From NCBI GenBank assembly GCA_946615965.1, contig CAMOIC010000018.1:1-25966 (forward strand): a stretch of DNA of 25,966 nucleotides, read 5' to 3'. Below, piece by piece: positions 6,302 through 15,027 of this stretch (position 1 is its first letter; each line of letters begins with the position of its first letter). The DNA is from UBA3700 sp002372775 (GTDB taxonomy: Bacteria; Bacillota; Clostridia; Christensenellales; UBA3700). The translations under genes were made by a program, and so were the position numbers. The notes beneath the pieces are model-generated. The model was not told the DNA's origin. It searched no databases and saw nothing but the letters and a program-made list of their open reading frames with translations.

Positions 6302-9300
6302 CTATAAGGATGCTTTCAGTAAAAATTTACGGACCTCTGTTAATTTATCCACATTAGAGATATTTCCAAAGTTAAATTCAAGCTTTGGTTTAGCGTCACT
6401 TGTTATTGAAACCTTATTGCCTAAATCAGCAATTGCCATCATAATTTTTTCGTTTGTAATAAAGGCTGGAGAATCAAATTGACAGTAAGTATTTCTCTTA
6501 TTTACAACCACTTTTTCTATGCCAATTTCTTCTGCCAAATTCTTAGTGAAACCGACATTAATTAGATTAATAAGTTCCTTTGGAACTTCTCCGAAACTTT
6601 CTTGCAATCTCTTTATTAGAACATCAACGTCTTCTTGAGTATGTGTATCAATGATATCTCTAAAGATTTTTAATCTTGCATTATCATCAGAAACATAGTC
6701 ATAATCTAGGAACGCATCGACCTCTGGTTCGATTAAGCAATTTGATGTATGGTTCTCAATTCCTCTAAGTTCATTAATACTCTCTTGAAGAAGCTTACAG
6801 TACATATCATAACCAACTTTTTCAATATGGCCATGCTGTTCTCTACCTAAGATATTACCAGCCCCTCTAATCTCCAAATCTCTCATAGCAATCTTGAATC
6901 CACTACCAAGTTCAGTGTAATCCATAATTGCATTTAATCTCTTAAGAGCTGTATCTGTTAATACTTGATTTGCATCAATTGTGAAGTATGCAAACGCCAT
7001 CTTATTACTTCTACCTACTCTTCCTCTTAATTGATATAGTTGAGAAAGGCCAAGTTTATCTGCATTGCAAACAATTAAAGTATTAGCATCAGGTATATCT
7101 ATACCATTTTCAATAATTGTTGTACATACAAGAACATTTGCCTTCTTCTCATAGAATGAGCTTACCTTATTCTCAAGTTCTTCTGCATTCATTTGACCAT
7201 GAGCATAAATAACTTTTGCTTCTGGGACAAGAGATTGAACATCACTAGCAAAACGAGCTATTCTTTCAACGTTGTTGAATAGAATAAAGACTTGACCACC
7301 TCTTGCAATTTCTCTTTTAATTGCGTCCTCTAAAAGCGCATCAGTAAGTTCTGTAACTGATGTTTGAACTGGAATTCTATTAACTGGTGGTGTCTCTAAA
7401 ACAGATATATCTCTAACACCAATTAGCGACATATTTAAAGTTCTTGGAATTGGAGTTGCAGATAATGTTAAAACATTAAGGTTGTTCTTTAATACCTTCA
7501 ATTTTTCTTTATGTTCAACACCGAATCTTTGTTCTTCATCAAGAACCATTAATCCTAAATCTTTAAATTGAACATCCTTAGATAGCAATCTATGAGTAGC
7601 AATAACTACTTGAGATTTCCCAGATTGGATTCTCTCTAAACTAGCTTTTATTTCCTTATTCGTTTTTAGTCTAGATATAAGCTCTATTCCTATACCAAAT
7701 GGAGCAAATCTTTCTTTTGCTGTTTCATAATGTTGCTGTGCAAGAATAGTTGTTGGACACAAGAACGCAGCTTGTTTTCCATCAAGAATTGTTTTGAATA
7801 TAGCACGAAGTGCTACTTCTGTTTTTCCATAGCCTACATCACCGCATAATAATCTATCCATTATTACGCCTTTTTCCATATCTTCTTTTATATCTCTTAT
7901 AGCATCAAGTTGATCTGGAGTTGGCTCATATTCAAATGCACTTTCAAACTCTTGCATTGCATAATCGTCTTCTTTGTATTTATATCCTTGCTTATTTTGT
8001 CTTGCAGCATATAAATCTAGAAGGTTGAATGCCATAGCTTTTAAAGACTTCTTAACCTTAGCCTTTAGATCAACGAAATCCTTACCACTTAGCGAGTTTA
8101 ACTTAGGTGTAATTTCACTTCCTGAGTATCTACTAATCTTATCCATTTGGTTAACAGGAAGATATAAAAGTCCACCATTTCTATATTCAATCAAGACATA
8201 GTCTTGTTCTATATTACCAGTCTTAACTCTCTTTGGTCCTAAGCATCTACCAATACCATATGTCTCATGAACGACATAGTCTCCAACTTGAGGCATAACA
8301 AAGACTGATTTTTTGTCTCTTTTTGTTGTTGTATTATGTGTTCTTTTAACAATATTATCTGCACCAATAATTGCAAGCTTTTGCTTTGGATAATTAAAGC
8401 CCTCTATAATATCTTCAACAACAATAAATATTCCTGGCTTTTTATCTAATTCGCCTTCAACAAACGAACATGGAATATCTTCTTTAGATAAACTATCTGC
8501 TAGTGTTTTTGCTTTGTCTTTTGTTGGTTGACATAAAACAACCATTGAGCCATTTCTTAAAAAGCTTATTAAGTCGTCATGAAGTACATCATAATGAAGA
8601 ATATAATTATTTAACTTACCTGCATCTACAGAAACAAAATGCTTTGGCTTAACTAGCGTGTTTGAAGATTTCAAATTTGAGAATGCAAGCTTTCTTTGAT
8701 TTTCTAATTGCTTTTCAAGTTCATCTAAAGATAGTACACAGTTTAAATGTCTTAGTGTTACTTCACCAACCTTAGATAAATCTGCTACTCTTGATTTAGT
8801 TTCTTTATCATAATTAACTATAAGATTCTTAACGCTTTCTGGTTCATCAAAAACTATAATTCCATCTTTTGGAAGATAATCATAAAGTGTATCTAGTGAC
8901 TTAATTAGGTATGGGATTAACCATTGAGCTTGTTGGTTACAAGTTGAATGAAGTGCTAAATCAGATAAGATTTGCTCAGCTCTTGTTGCCGCATCAACTT
9001 GCATTGATTGAATATCCTTTTTAGCCAACTGTATTGCTTTTTCCATTTCTTCGTGAGTAAACAATAAGTCGTTGTTTGGATATAATTCTACCTCATCCAT
9101 TGAGCCTGTACTTAATAGTGTTTCAACATCATAAGTCTTTATATTCTCAATTGTATCTCCGAAGAATGAGATTCTTATTGGCATAGTCATATATGACAAG
9201 AATATATCTACAATATCTCCATGAACTGCAAATGTATTCTTCTCTTCGCAAACTTCTTCTCTTTCGTATCCAAGATTAACAAGGATGTCTATAAGCTTGT

Positions 9301-9745
9301 AGATATCAATATCTTCATTTGTTTTAAGGACAGTAACATAATCTAATACTCTCTTCTTTTTTGGAACATATTGAAGTAGTGCTATTGGAGATGTAACTAG
9401 TACCTTGCATGAACCTTTTGCAAATTTATATAAGGCCTTTACTCTATCTCCAGCCAAGCTCTTTTGGAAAGATTTTCTATATAGAAGTAAATCGTCATTA
9501 GGTTGGAATAGACAAACCTCATCTCCATAAAAACCTCTAAATTCTTGATAAGCAAATAATGCTGAATAAGAATCTTTTGTTATATAGATAATTGGTTTTT
9601 CAAGAGCTGATGCTAAATGAATTCTTTCGCCTTTTCCTGGCACTTGGCATAAAGTATCCCCCTCTTGCAAACAATTTTGCAAGTTAGTGAACTTTTCCCC
9701 AAGAGCACTTAGAGAAAGAATGTTATTTAAAGATTTTAATTTCAT
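6302..9745 (-). CDS. mfd: Transcription-repair coupling factor Mfd
   Basis: An 1147-residue protein, the normal length for Mfd. It pushes stalled RNA polymerase off damaged DNA and recruits UvrA. The N-terminal third is the UvrB-like region (GERIHLASAL near residue 40). The RNA polymerase interaction region follows, with GDYVVHETYGIGR around residue 485. The superfamily 2 ATPase has Walker A GDVGYGKT at about 634, DEEQ (motif II) at about 736, the LSATPIPRTLNMS motif after it, and QLRGRVGRS as motif VI. The C-terminal domain that binds UvrA is present to the end. It starts four bases after pth and is the last gene of the tightly packed operon. No part appears truncated. Confidence 0.97.
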   Translation of the reverse strand: MKLKSLNNILSLSALGEKFTNLQNCLQEGDTLCQVPGKGERIHLASALEKPIIYITKDSYSALFAYQEFRGFYGDEVCLFQPNDDLLLYRKSFQKSLAGDRVKALYKFAKGSCKVLVTSPIALLQYVPKKKRVLDYVTVLKTNEDIDIYKLIDILVNLGYEREEVCEEKNTFAVHGDIVDIFLSYMTMPIRISFFGDTIENIKTYDVETLLSTGSMDEVELYPNNDLLFTHEEMEKAIQLAKKDIQSMQVDAATRAEQILSDLALHSTCNQQAQWLIPYLIKSLDTLYDYLPKDGIIVFDEPESVKNLIVNYDKETKSRVADLSKVGEVTLRHLNCVLSLDELEKQLENQRKLAFSNLKSSNTLVKPKHFVSVDAGKLNNYILHYDVLHDDLISFLRNGSMVVLCQPTKDKAKTLADSLSKEDIPCSFVEGELDKKPGIFIVVEDIIEGFNYPKQKLAIIGADNIVKRTHNTTTKRDKKSVFVMPQVGDYVVHETYGIGRCLGPKRVKTGNIEQDYVLIEYRNGGLLYLPVNQMDKISRYSGSEITPKLNSLSGKDFVDLKAKVKKSLKAMAFNLLDLYAARQNKQGYKYKEDDYAMQEFESAFEYEPTPDQLDAIRDIKEDMEKGVIMDRLLCGDVGYGKTEVALRAIFKTILDGKQAAFLCPTTILAQQHYETAKERFAPFGIGIELISRLKTNKEIKASLERIQSGKSQVVIATHRLLSKDVQFKDLGLMVLDEEQRFGVEHKEKLKVLKNNLNVLTLSATPIPRTLNMSLIGVRDISVLETPPVNRIPVQTSVTELTDALLEDAIKREIARGGQVFILFNNVERIARFASDVQSLVPEAKVIYAHGQMNAEELENKVSSFYEKKANVLVCTTIIENGIDIPDANTLIVCNADKLGLSQLYQLRGRVGRSNKMAFAYFTIDANQVLTDTALKRLNAIMDYTELGSGFKIAMRDLEIRGAGNILGREQHGHIEKVGYDMYCKLLQESINELRGIENHTSNCLIEPEVDAFLDYDYVSDDNARLKIFRDIIDTHTQEDVDVLIKRLQESFGEVPKELINLINVGFTKNLAEEIGIEKVVVNKRNTYCQFDSPAFITNEKIMMAIADLGNKVSITSDAKPKLEFNFGNISNVDKLTEVRKFLLKASL

Positions 9746-9749
9746 TTAT

Positions 9750-10316
9750 CTATTCGACCTTGCCATTACAGCTTTGCATTAATTTCTCAAAGTCGCCGTT
9801 TTTAATATAGTTAGCAATTCCAGCATTTATTTTATCGCATGCCTTCATTACTATTTCCATATCTGCTTTAGATATATTTGATAAAACATAATCTGCAAGA
9901 TCCATACTCTTATCTACACCAAGACCAATTCTGATTCTTGGAATGTCTTGAGTTGCTACTTCTTGAATTATGTTTTTCATTCCATTATGAGTACCACCAG
10001 AGCCATTCTTTCTTACTCTGATAGTTCCAAGTGGAAGTTCAATATCGTCATAGATAATAATTGTATTTTGTGGTTCTTCCTTAAAGTATTTTATTAATCC
10101 TTTAACGGCCTCACCAGATAAGTTCATATAAGTTTGAGGTTTAGCAAGAACTATTTGTTCGCCATTAACACTTGTAAATCCATATTCTGCTTGGCATCCT
10201 TTCTTGTTAAACTTAACGCCCATCTTATCTGCAATATAATCTACTGCAATAAAACCAGCATTATGATGTGTCTTTTCATATTTAACACCAGGATTTCCTA
10301 AACCAACAATAATCAT
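9750..10316 (-). CDS. pth: Peptidyl-tRNA hydrolase
   Basis: A 188-residue bacterial Pth, which cleaves the ester bond of peptidyl-tRNAs dropped from ribosomes. N8 and the catalytic histidine H18 lie in the GLGNPGVKYEKTHHNAGF segment. The YMNLSG motif, the DDIELPLG segment and the GSGGTHNG loop that contacts the tRNA are all present, as is the RIRIGLG strand. The length is normal. Its start overlaps the tadA stop by four bases, and mfd follows after four bases. The pth-mfd pairing is a common gene order in Firmicutes, which supports both calls. Confidence 0.97.
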   Translation of the reverse strand: MIIVGLGNPGVKYEKTHHNAGFIAVDYIADKMGVKFNKKGCQAEYGFTSVNGEQIVLAKPQTYMNLSGEAVKGLIKYFKEEPQNTIIIYDDIELPLGTIRVRKNGSGGTHNGMKNIIQEVATQDIPRIRIGLGVDKSMDLADYVLSNISKADMEIVMKACDKINAGIANYIKNGDFEKLMQSCNGKVE

Positions 10317-10765
10317 TTCTTTCTTTTTCCTTTAAAGTAATTAGTAAGTATACTCGCACATTCTTCTTTAAGTATACCACCTTGTATATTTGCTTTATGA
10401 TTAAATTTACCATCGCCCATTAAATCATAAACACTTCCGCAGCATCCAGCCTTCTCATCATATGCACCAAAATAGATATTATCTATTCTTGCATTAATAA
10501 GCGCTCCTGTGCACATTGGACATGGTTCCATTGTTACATAGATATCGCAGCCAATTAGTCGCCAATCTCCAACTTTTTTACATGCTTTTTCTATTGCTAC
10601 CATTTCTGCATGATAGTTAGCACAGTTCTTCTTCTCTTTTAAATTATGGGCCTTAGCAATAACCTTGCCATCTTTTACAATAACAGCGCCTACAGGAACT
10701 TCGTCTGTTTGTTGTCCTTTAAGCGCTTCTTTTATAGCAAGTTTCATAAACTTTTCATTAATCAT
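10313..10765 (-). CDS. tadA: tRNA adenosine(34) deaminase
   Basis: A 150-residue zinc deaminase. HAE at residues 52-54 supplies a zinc ligand (H52) and the proton-shuttling glutamate (E54). PCPMC at 81-85 supplies the two cysteine ligands (C82, C85). The VPVGAV segment and the ARIDNIYFGAYDEKAG region with the C-terminal helix are typical of TadA, which converts A34 to inosine in tRNA-Arg(ACG) so that it reads CGU, CGC and CGA codons. The start overlaps the rlmH stop and its own stop overlaps the pth start, each by four bases, implying translational coupling. A related cytidine or guanine deaminase is less likely given the C-terminal region and operon context. Confidence 0.93.
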   Translation of the reverse strand: MINEKFMKLAIKEALKGQQTDEVPVGAVIVKDGKVIAKAHNLKEKKNCANYHAEMVAIEKACKKVGDWRLIGCDIYVTMEPCPMCTGALINARIDNIYFGAYDEKAGCCGSVYDLMGDGKFNHKANIQGGILKEECASILTNYFKGKRKK

Positions 10766-11232
10766 TTATGATATCCACTACCTTCAATTATTGTAAATGC
10801 TCTATATATTTGTTCTGTTAAAACAACTCTCATTAATTGATGTGGGAAAGTCATTTTACCAAAACTTAGTTTATAATCTACGCTATTTAACACTTCATTA
10901 GAAAGACCATATGAACCACCAATAATGTATGTGATTTTCGAAACACCAGATGTAGCAAGTGTGTTAATCTTTTCTGCATGATCTTCTGATGATATATTCT
11001 TTCCATCTATAGCAAGAGCAATTTTATATCCTTCACACTTTGCTAAGATTCTTTCCCCTTCTTTTTGTTTAACTAAATCTAGGTTCTTTAGAGATGGATC
11101 AACAAGTTCTTCATTAACCTCGATTATTTCAAACTTACAAAAACGAGTAAGACGCTTAGCATATTCTGCTACAGCATCTTTATAGAAACTATCCTTTATT
11201 TTTCCAACACAAACAATCTTTATGTTTAACAT
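10762..11232 (-). CDS. rlmH: 23S rRNA (pseudouridine(1915)-N3)-methyltransferase
   Basis: A 156-residue SPOUT-class methyltransferase that modifies pseudouridine 1915 in helix 69 of 23S rRNA on the assembled ribosome. The N-terminal strand IKIVCVGKIKDSFYKDAVAE, the IIGGSYGLS knot loop that binds S-adenosylmethionine, FPHQLMRVVLTEQIYRAF, and the conserved C-terminal YHK are all present. The length is typical. It begins one base after the CPBP gene stop and overlaps tadA by four bases. Its neighbours tadA and pth also act on the translation apparatus. Confidence 0.97.
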   Translation of the reverse strand: MLNIKIVCVGKIKDSFYKDAVAEYAKRLTRFCKFEIIEVNEELVDPSLKNLDLVKQKEGERILAKCEGYKIALAIDGKNISSEDHAEKINTLATSGVSKITYIIGGSYGLSNEVLNSVDYKLSFGKMTFPHQLMRVVLTEQIYRAFTIIEGSGYHK

Positions 11233-11233
11233 A

Positions 11234-12349
11234 CTACGAAGATATTACTCCAAATCCCATTAATGTTTGTAAAACCCAAATTGCTGCACATAAGAATACA
11301 GCAAGAATTAAAGCTTTTGTATCTGTTGAATTATTCTTCTTTTCAACATCTTTTACTTGGTTTAGATAAATCTCTTTTGCTTCTTGAGAATCAAGCTTTT
11401 CTAAGTTCGCCTTAACAAGAGCTTCTTTATCTTCTTTAATCTTCATTTCTTTATCTGTAATGAACATTAAATCAAACTTCTTATTCCAATCTTTTTCTGC
11501 TTTAATTAGTGTCCATCTCTCTTTGTTAGATAATCTAATAAAGAAATATAGAGCAATTGGAAGTAACAAAATACCAACAACTTCTGCTCCAATTAAATAA
11601 CCATCCGCGATTGTTGTAATGTTATTTACTGTTGTAATGTAATTACCTGTTATAGATACTAAGTTTCCTGTTGCGTGAATAATAACAGGAGCATATATAG
11701 AATGTGTTGAGAAATATACAATAGCACATACTATAGCGATAAAGAATTGGAATACAAGTTGAATTGGATTACCATGCATTAGAGCAAAGATAGCTGCAGA
11801 TACAAAAATAGCAAAGATATAATTCTTAGATTTAAATGATCTTGCAACCATACCTCTATATAGAATTTCTTCAACAAAAGCAGGAGCTATTGCTAATAAG
11901 AAAATGAATGCTATATATTGTCCTAAACTATTTACAACAATGCTTGTACCAGCTTTATATCCAAGTGAATAAATCCAGTTAACAAAAACATTTGCTATTG
12001 GTGCAAAAGCACAAACTGTTAACATACCAATGACAAAAAGAATAAGGATTTGATAAATAGATAACTTCTTTTTAAATCCCATATCTTTGTAATAGTTTTG
12101 TCCAAGTACTTTTGAATATCCAAGTGGAGTTATTGCATTAGCAAACATATTAACTAAAACAATTATGATTGTATAAGCAATAGTTGTACTAAAGTCTGAA
12201 CTTACATCTGTTGCTATCAAAACGATAGTTAATAGGAATTGCAAAATATATTGCAAGATATGTGCAACTATATAATTTGAAGCACCATCTCTAATAGATA
12301 GTGATGCATCAAGTCTATTCGCGCCAATAAGTTTTTGTCTATTACTCAT
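11234..12349 (-). CDS. CPBP-family intramembrane metalloprotease
   Basis: A 371-residue multi-pass membrane protein. The three CPBP (Abi) motifs are in order: EEILYRG (E160, E161, R165), FALMH (F188, H192) and HATGN (H225, N229). These belong to a glutamate/histidine protease family acting within the membrane, whose bacterial members range from prenyl-protein protease-like enzymes to bacteriocin-immunity proteins. After the core, residues about 275-340 are highly charged and probably helical and cytoplasmic. A further hydrophobic helix lies at about 345-367. The start overlaps the MBL hydrolase stop by four bases, and rlmH follows after one base. The substrate is unknown; its place inside an essential housekeeping operon argues against a plasmid-type immunity role. 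Confidence 0.88.
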   Translation of the reverse strand: MSNRQKLIGANRLDASLSIRDGASNYIVAHILQYILQFLLTIVLIATDVSSDFSTTIAYTIIIVLVNMFANAITPLGYSKVLGQNYYKDMGFKKKLSIYQILILFVIGMLTVCAFAPIANVFVNWIYSLGYKAGTSIVVNSLGQYIAFIFLLAIAPAFVEEILYRGMVARSFKSKNYIFAIFVSAAIFALMHGNPIQLVFQFFIAIVCAIVYFSTHSIYAPVIIHATGNLVSITGNYITTVNNITTIADGYLIGAEVVGILLLPIALYFFIRLSNKERWTLIKAEKDWNKKFDLMFITDKEMKIKEDKEALVKANLEKLDSQEAKEIYLNQVKDVEKKNNSTDTKALILAVFLCAAIWVLQTLMGFGVISS

Positions 12350-13131
12350 ATTGTAATTATCTCCGAAGGATTAGCCTGATCTGCAATAGCAATCTCAATA
12401 TCCTTAACATCTATATTGTGTTGTCCTAGTGTTGAGAACAACGTTTGCAAAGCAACATCTGGAGTATTATTGTTTTGACTAAGATGCGCTAGCATAAATC
12501 TTTTTCTACCATTTTCTAAATATAATCTAGCAATAGCATTACTTGTTTCTACATTAGATAAGTGGCCATTCTTTCCATCTATTCTATATTGCAAATACTT
12601 TGGATATTTACCATTGAATAGCATAGATTGATCGTAATTTGATTCAATGTAGATATAGTCTGCGTTTTGCATTCTCTTATAAACATTATCATTTAGATAT
12701 CCAAGGTCAGTTGCCATAACTATAGATTTCTCACCATCAGATATTGTGAATCCTTGAGTGTATGCTGCATCGTGACTTACTCTAAATGCATTAATATTTA
12801 ATGAGCCTATATCAAATGGTCTATCAAAGCTATTTGCTTTTAGATTGCATATTTCTGTTCCCACTTTACCAACAAAACTATAATAGCTACTTGGATGTAT
12901 ATATACTGGGATATTGTATTTTGAAGACAATGCACAAACACCTTGCATATGGTCGATATGTTCGTGAGTGATAATAATAGCATCTACTCTAGATATATCA
13001 ATACCGACTATCGCAGCCCTTTGTTCAACCGCCTTACAATTTATACCTACATCTACTAAAATAGATGTATCATTGGATGAAATATATGAGCAATTACCTT
13101 TGCTTCCACTTGCTAAATTACAGAAAATCAT
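12346..13131 (-). CDS. YycJ/WalJ-like MBL-fold metallo-hydrolase
   Basis: A 261-residue metallo-beta-lactamase-fold protein. The opening, MIFCNLASGSKGNC, matches the conserved start of the YycJ (WalJ/VicX) family. The metal motif HEHIDHMQG lies at about residues 56-64, and later ligands are in RVSHD, the ATDLG segment and the LSQNN region. YycJ proteins resemble exonucleases or other phosphodiesterases and in Bacillus are linked to cell-wall regulation and DNA repair; the substrate is not settled. Here there is no walRK neighbour. The ATG fits the family start exactly, yet no Shine-Dalgarno sequence precedes it and an extended -10 box sits seven bases upstream. It heads the operon and is divergent from the fumarase genes, 71 bases away. 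Confidence 0.88.
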   Translation of the reverse strand: MIFCNLASGSKGNCSYISSNDTSILVDVGINCKAVEQRAAIVGIDISRVDAIIITHEHIDHMQGVCALSSKYNIPVYIHPSSYYSFVGKVGTEICNLKANSFDRPFDIGSLNINAFRVSHDAAYTQGFTISDGEKSIVMATDLGYLNDNVYKRMQNADYIYIESNYDQSMLFNGKYPKYLQYRIDGKNGHLSNVETSNAIARLYLENGRKRFMLAHLSQNNNTPDVALQTLFSTLGQHNIDVKDIEIAIADQANPSEIITI

Positions 13132-13138
13132 CGCGAGT

Positions 13139-13168
13139 ATTTTAACATAATAATTATTGTTTACACAA
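13139..13168 (-). promoter_or_regulatory. Extended -10 promoter abutting the yycJ-like start codon
   Basis: On the minus strand, TGTTAAAAT (13139-13147) is an extended -10 element of the TGn form. A weak -35 box, TTGTGT (13163-13168), lies 18 bases upstream. Counting from the -10 box, the start of transcription falls at 13131-13132, at or one base before the ATG, so the mRNA would be leaderless. Confidence 0.55.
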
Positions 13169-13185
13169 TAAAACTTTGGTAGAAT
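13157..13185 (+). promoter_or_regulatory. Promoter of the fumarase operon
   Basis: TTGTTT (13157-13162) and TAGAAT (13180-13185) have a 17-base spacer. The predicted start near 13192 is close to the GAGGTGG ribosome binding site (13193-13199). The -35 box is weak (three of six). TTTACA at 13160-13165 is an alternative -35 but leaves a poorer -10 box. The -35 region overlaps that of the divergent yycJ-like promoter, so the two may compete. Confidence 0.45.
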
Positions 13186-13202
13186 AGTTACCGAGGTGGA
13201 CT

Positions 13203-14048
13203 ATGGTTAAGATTTCAACACAGACTATAGCTGAAGAAATAGCTAAAGGAATTGACAAGATTTCATGTGAAGTTGAAGACAGTTGTTATGCTGCACTATC
13301 ACATGCTTTAGAGATTGAAGATAATAAGACTTCAAAATTCGCATTATCCGTTATGAAAGAAAACTTCGATATTGCAAAGAAAGAACATAGACCTGTATGT
13401 CAAGATACTGGTATGGTTGTTATATTCTTAGAAATCGGAAAAGATGTAATTCTAACAGGCGAATTATTACAAGATGCTGTAGACAAAGAAGTCGCAAAAG
13501 CATATACATATCTTAGAAAATCAGTATTAGACCCTGTTTCAAGAGTAAACACAAGAACAAATACACCAAGTGTTATTCACACATCTTACGTTGAAGGAAA
13601 TAAGGTTAAAGTTCAATTAATGCTAAAAGGTTTTGGCAGTGAGAATATGTCAAAAGTTTACTTACTAAATCCAGCGCAAGGACTTGAGGAAGCAAAGAGA
13701 TTAATCGTTGAAACCGTTAAGGTTGCAGCATCTAATCCATGCCCTCCAGTAATTGTTGGCGTTGGTCTTGGCGGCACACTAGAAAAATGTGCTCTTATGA
13801 GTAAGCATGCATTATTTAGAAAGATTGGATCAAATAATCCAGATCCAACATTAGATGCTCTTGAAAAAGAATTATTAGAAAAGATCAATACGCTAAATAT
13901 TGGCGCTCAAGGATTTGGTGGAAAGACATCAGCTCTTGGATTATTCATTGAATCATATCCAACTCACATCTCTTCTCTACCAGTATCTGTTAACATCTTA
14001 TGCCACTGCTCAAGATGTACAGAATTTGAAATTGGAGGTGAAGAATAA
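13203..14048 (+). CDS. Class I fumarate hydratase, alpha subunit
   Basis: A 281-residue oxygen-sensitive [4Fe-4S] hydro-lyase subunit. The three cluster cysteines of the family can be placed at C66 (RPVCQDTG), C180 (SNPCPPVIVGVG) and C267 (VNILCH). The family signature QDTG and the GVGLGGTLEKCALMSK region are also present. With the next gene it interconverts fumarate and malate in the cytoplasm; two-subunit L-tartrate dehydratase is a close relative that sequence alone does not rule out. The end of the protein, CHCSRC, carries two extra cysteines (C269, C272), where many homologues have histidine or other residues. GAGGTGG lies just upstream of the ATG, and the stop shares one base with the next start. 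Confidence 0.93.
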   Translation: MVKISTQTIAEEIAKGIDKISCEVEDSCYAALSHALEIEDNKTSKFALSVMKENFDIAKKEHRPVCQDTGMVVIFLEIGKDVILTGELLQDAVDKEVAKAYTYLRKSVLDPVSRVNTRTNTPSVIHTSYVEGNKVKVQLMLKGFGSENMSKVYLLNPAQGLEEAKRLIVETVKVAASNPCPPVIVGVGLGGTLEKCALMSKHALFRKIGSNNPDPTLDALEKELLEKINTLNIGAQGFGGKTSALGLFIESYPTHISSLPVSVNILCHCSRCTEFEIGGEE

Positions 14049-14575
14049 TGGACGCTATTAAACTATCTTTACCACTAGATAAAAAAGATTTAGCAAAATT
14101 ACATGTTGGTGACATGGTTAAACTTACTGGTCCCATGCTAGTATTTAGAGATGCAGGACACAAGAGATTATTTGAATCTATAAAGGCTGGTAATCAAGCA
14201 TTTGAATACAAGGGTGAAACTATCTATTTCATGGGTCCTTGCCCTGCTAAAGAAGGCGAAGTTATTGGTTCTGCCGGTCCTACAACATCATGCAGAATGG
14301 ACAAGTATACACCATTCATGTTAGACAATGGTCTTGCTGGCCAAATCGGAAAAGGAAAAAGATCTCAAGATTGTATTGATGCTTTTAAGAGAAATGGCTG
14401 TGTTTATTTTGCAGCAATTGGTGGCGCTGGTGCTATTTACCAAAAATGCATTAAGTCTGCTAAAGTTCTAACATTTGATGATTTAGGCCCAGAAGCAATA
14501 AGAAGAATTGAAGTCGAAGACTTCCCTGTTGTTGTAGCTATAGATTCATTTGGCGAAACAATTTATAAAGATTAA
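14048..14575 (+). CDS. Class I fumarate hydratase, beta subunit
   Basis: A 175-residue protein matching the C-terminal domain of class I fumarases, which is a separate subunit in many anaerobes. It has the swivelling-domain features LHVGDMVKLTG, GDM..RDAGHKR, the GPCPAKEGEVIGSAGPTTSCRMD active-region motif and IGGAGAIYQKCI. It partners with the alpha subunit encoded immediately upstream (the ATG overlaps the alpha stop as TAATG), giving a complete fumarase or fumarase-like dehydratase. It ends on TAA at 14573-14575, within a TTAA that also holds the stop of the opposing gene. No terminator is visible. Confidence 0.93.
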   Translation: MDAIKLSLPLDKKDLAKLHVGDMVKLTGPMLVFRDAGHKRLFESIKAGNQAFEYKGETIYFMGPCPAKEGEVIGSAGPTTSCRMDKYTPFMLDNGLAGQIGKGKRSQDCIDAFKRNGCVYFAAIGGAGAIYQKCIKSAKVLTFDDLGPEAIRRIEVEDFPVVVAIDSFGETIYKD

Positions 14576-15027
14576 TTATTTAAAGGACTCTCAATAAATT
14601 CCTTTAACAAATTGAAAAATCTACTACCATCTATTGTCTTAACGTAAAGATAATAGGTGGTATTTTTTATCTCAAATACGGCGTTATATAAATATCTTTG
14701 GAATAATCCCTTCTTAAAAACATAATCGATTTTCACATTAGATATATCTATAGATTGAATATCTCCAAATTGAGATAAATCAAGTTGGGCTTTTAGAGAA
14801 TCATCAAGTATTACATACTCATAGATTTCATCATTACCCCACATACATTGAATAAATTCAAAAAGGTAAGCTAGGTTATCTCCTAGTTTACCTTTCATGC
14901 ATTTAAATCCTGTTATATTTTTTGGATCAAACAAATAATAGTTTGTTGAGTTAGCAGCATTATACTTCGATATAGAAGTAAACTTTTCTTCTTTAACTCC
15001 TTTAAACTTTATTTGTTTATTTGCCAT
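14572..15027 (-). CDS. Hypothetical protein downstream of glnS
   Basis: A 151-residue soluble protein that I do not recognise. I choose the ATG at 15025-15027 (MANKQIKFKG) because upstream extension lies entirely inside glnS; this still overlaps the glnS end by 11 bases. No signal peptide, transmembrane helix or metal motif is visible. The pattern of alternating short strands (YYLFDPKNITGF, VKIDYVFKKGLFQRYLYNAVFEIKNTTYYLYV), closed by a helix (SRFFNLLKEFIES), suggests a small beta-rich fold, perhaps PH-like; this is a guess from pattern only. The ribosome binding site is poor, suggesting coupling to glnS translation. Its stop shares TTAA with the convergent fumarase beta gene. Confidence 0.6.
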   Translation of the reverse strand: MANKQIKFKGVKEEKFTSISKYNAANSTNYYLFDPKNITGFKCMKGKLGDNLAYLFEFIQCMWGNDEIYEYVILDDSLKAQLDLSQFGDIQSIDISNVKIDYVFKKGLFQRYLYNAVFEIKNTTYYLYVKTIDGSRFFNLLKEFIESPLNN

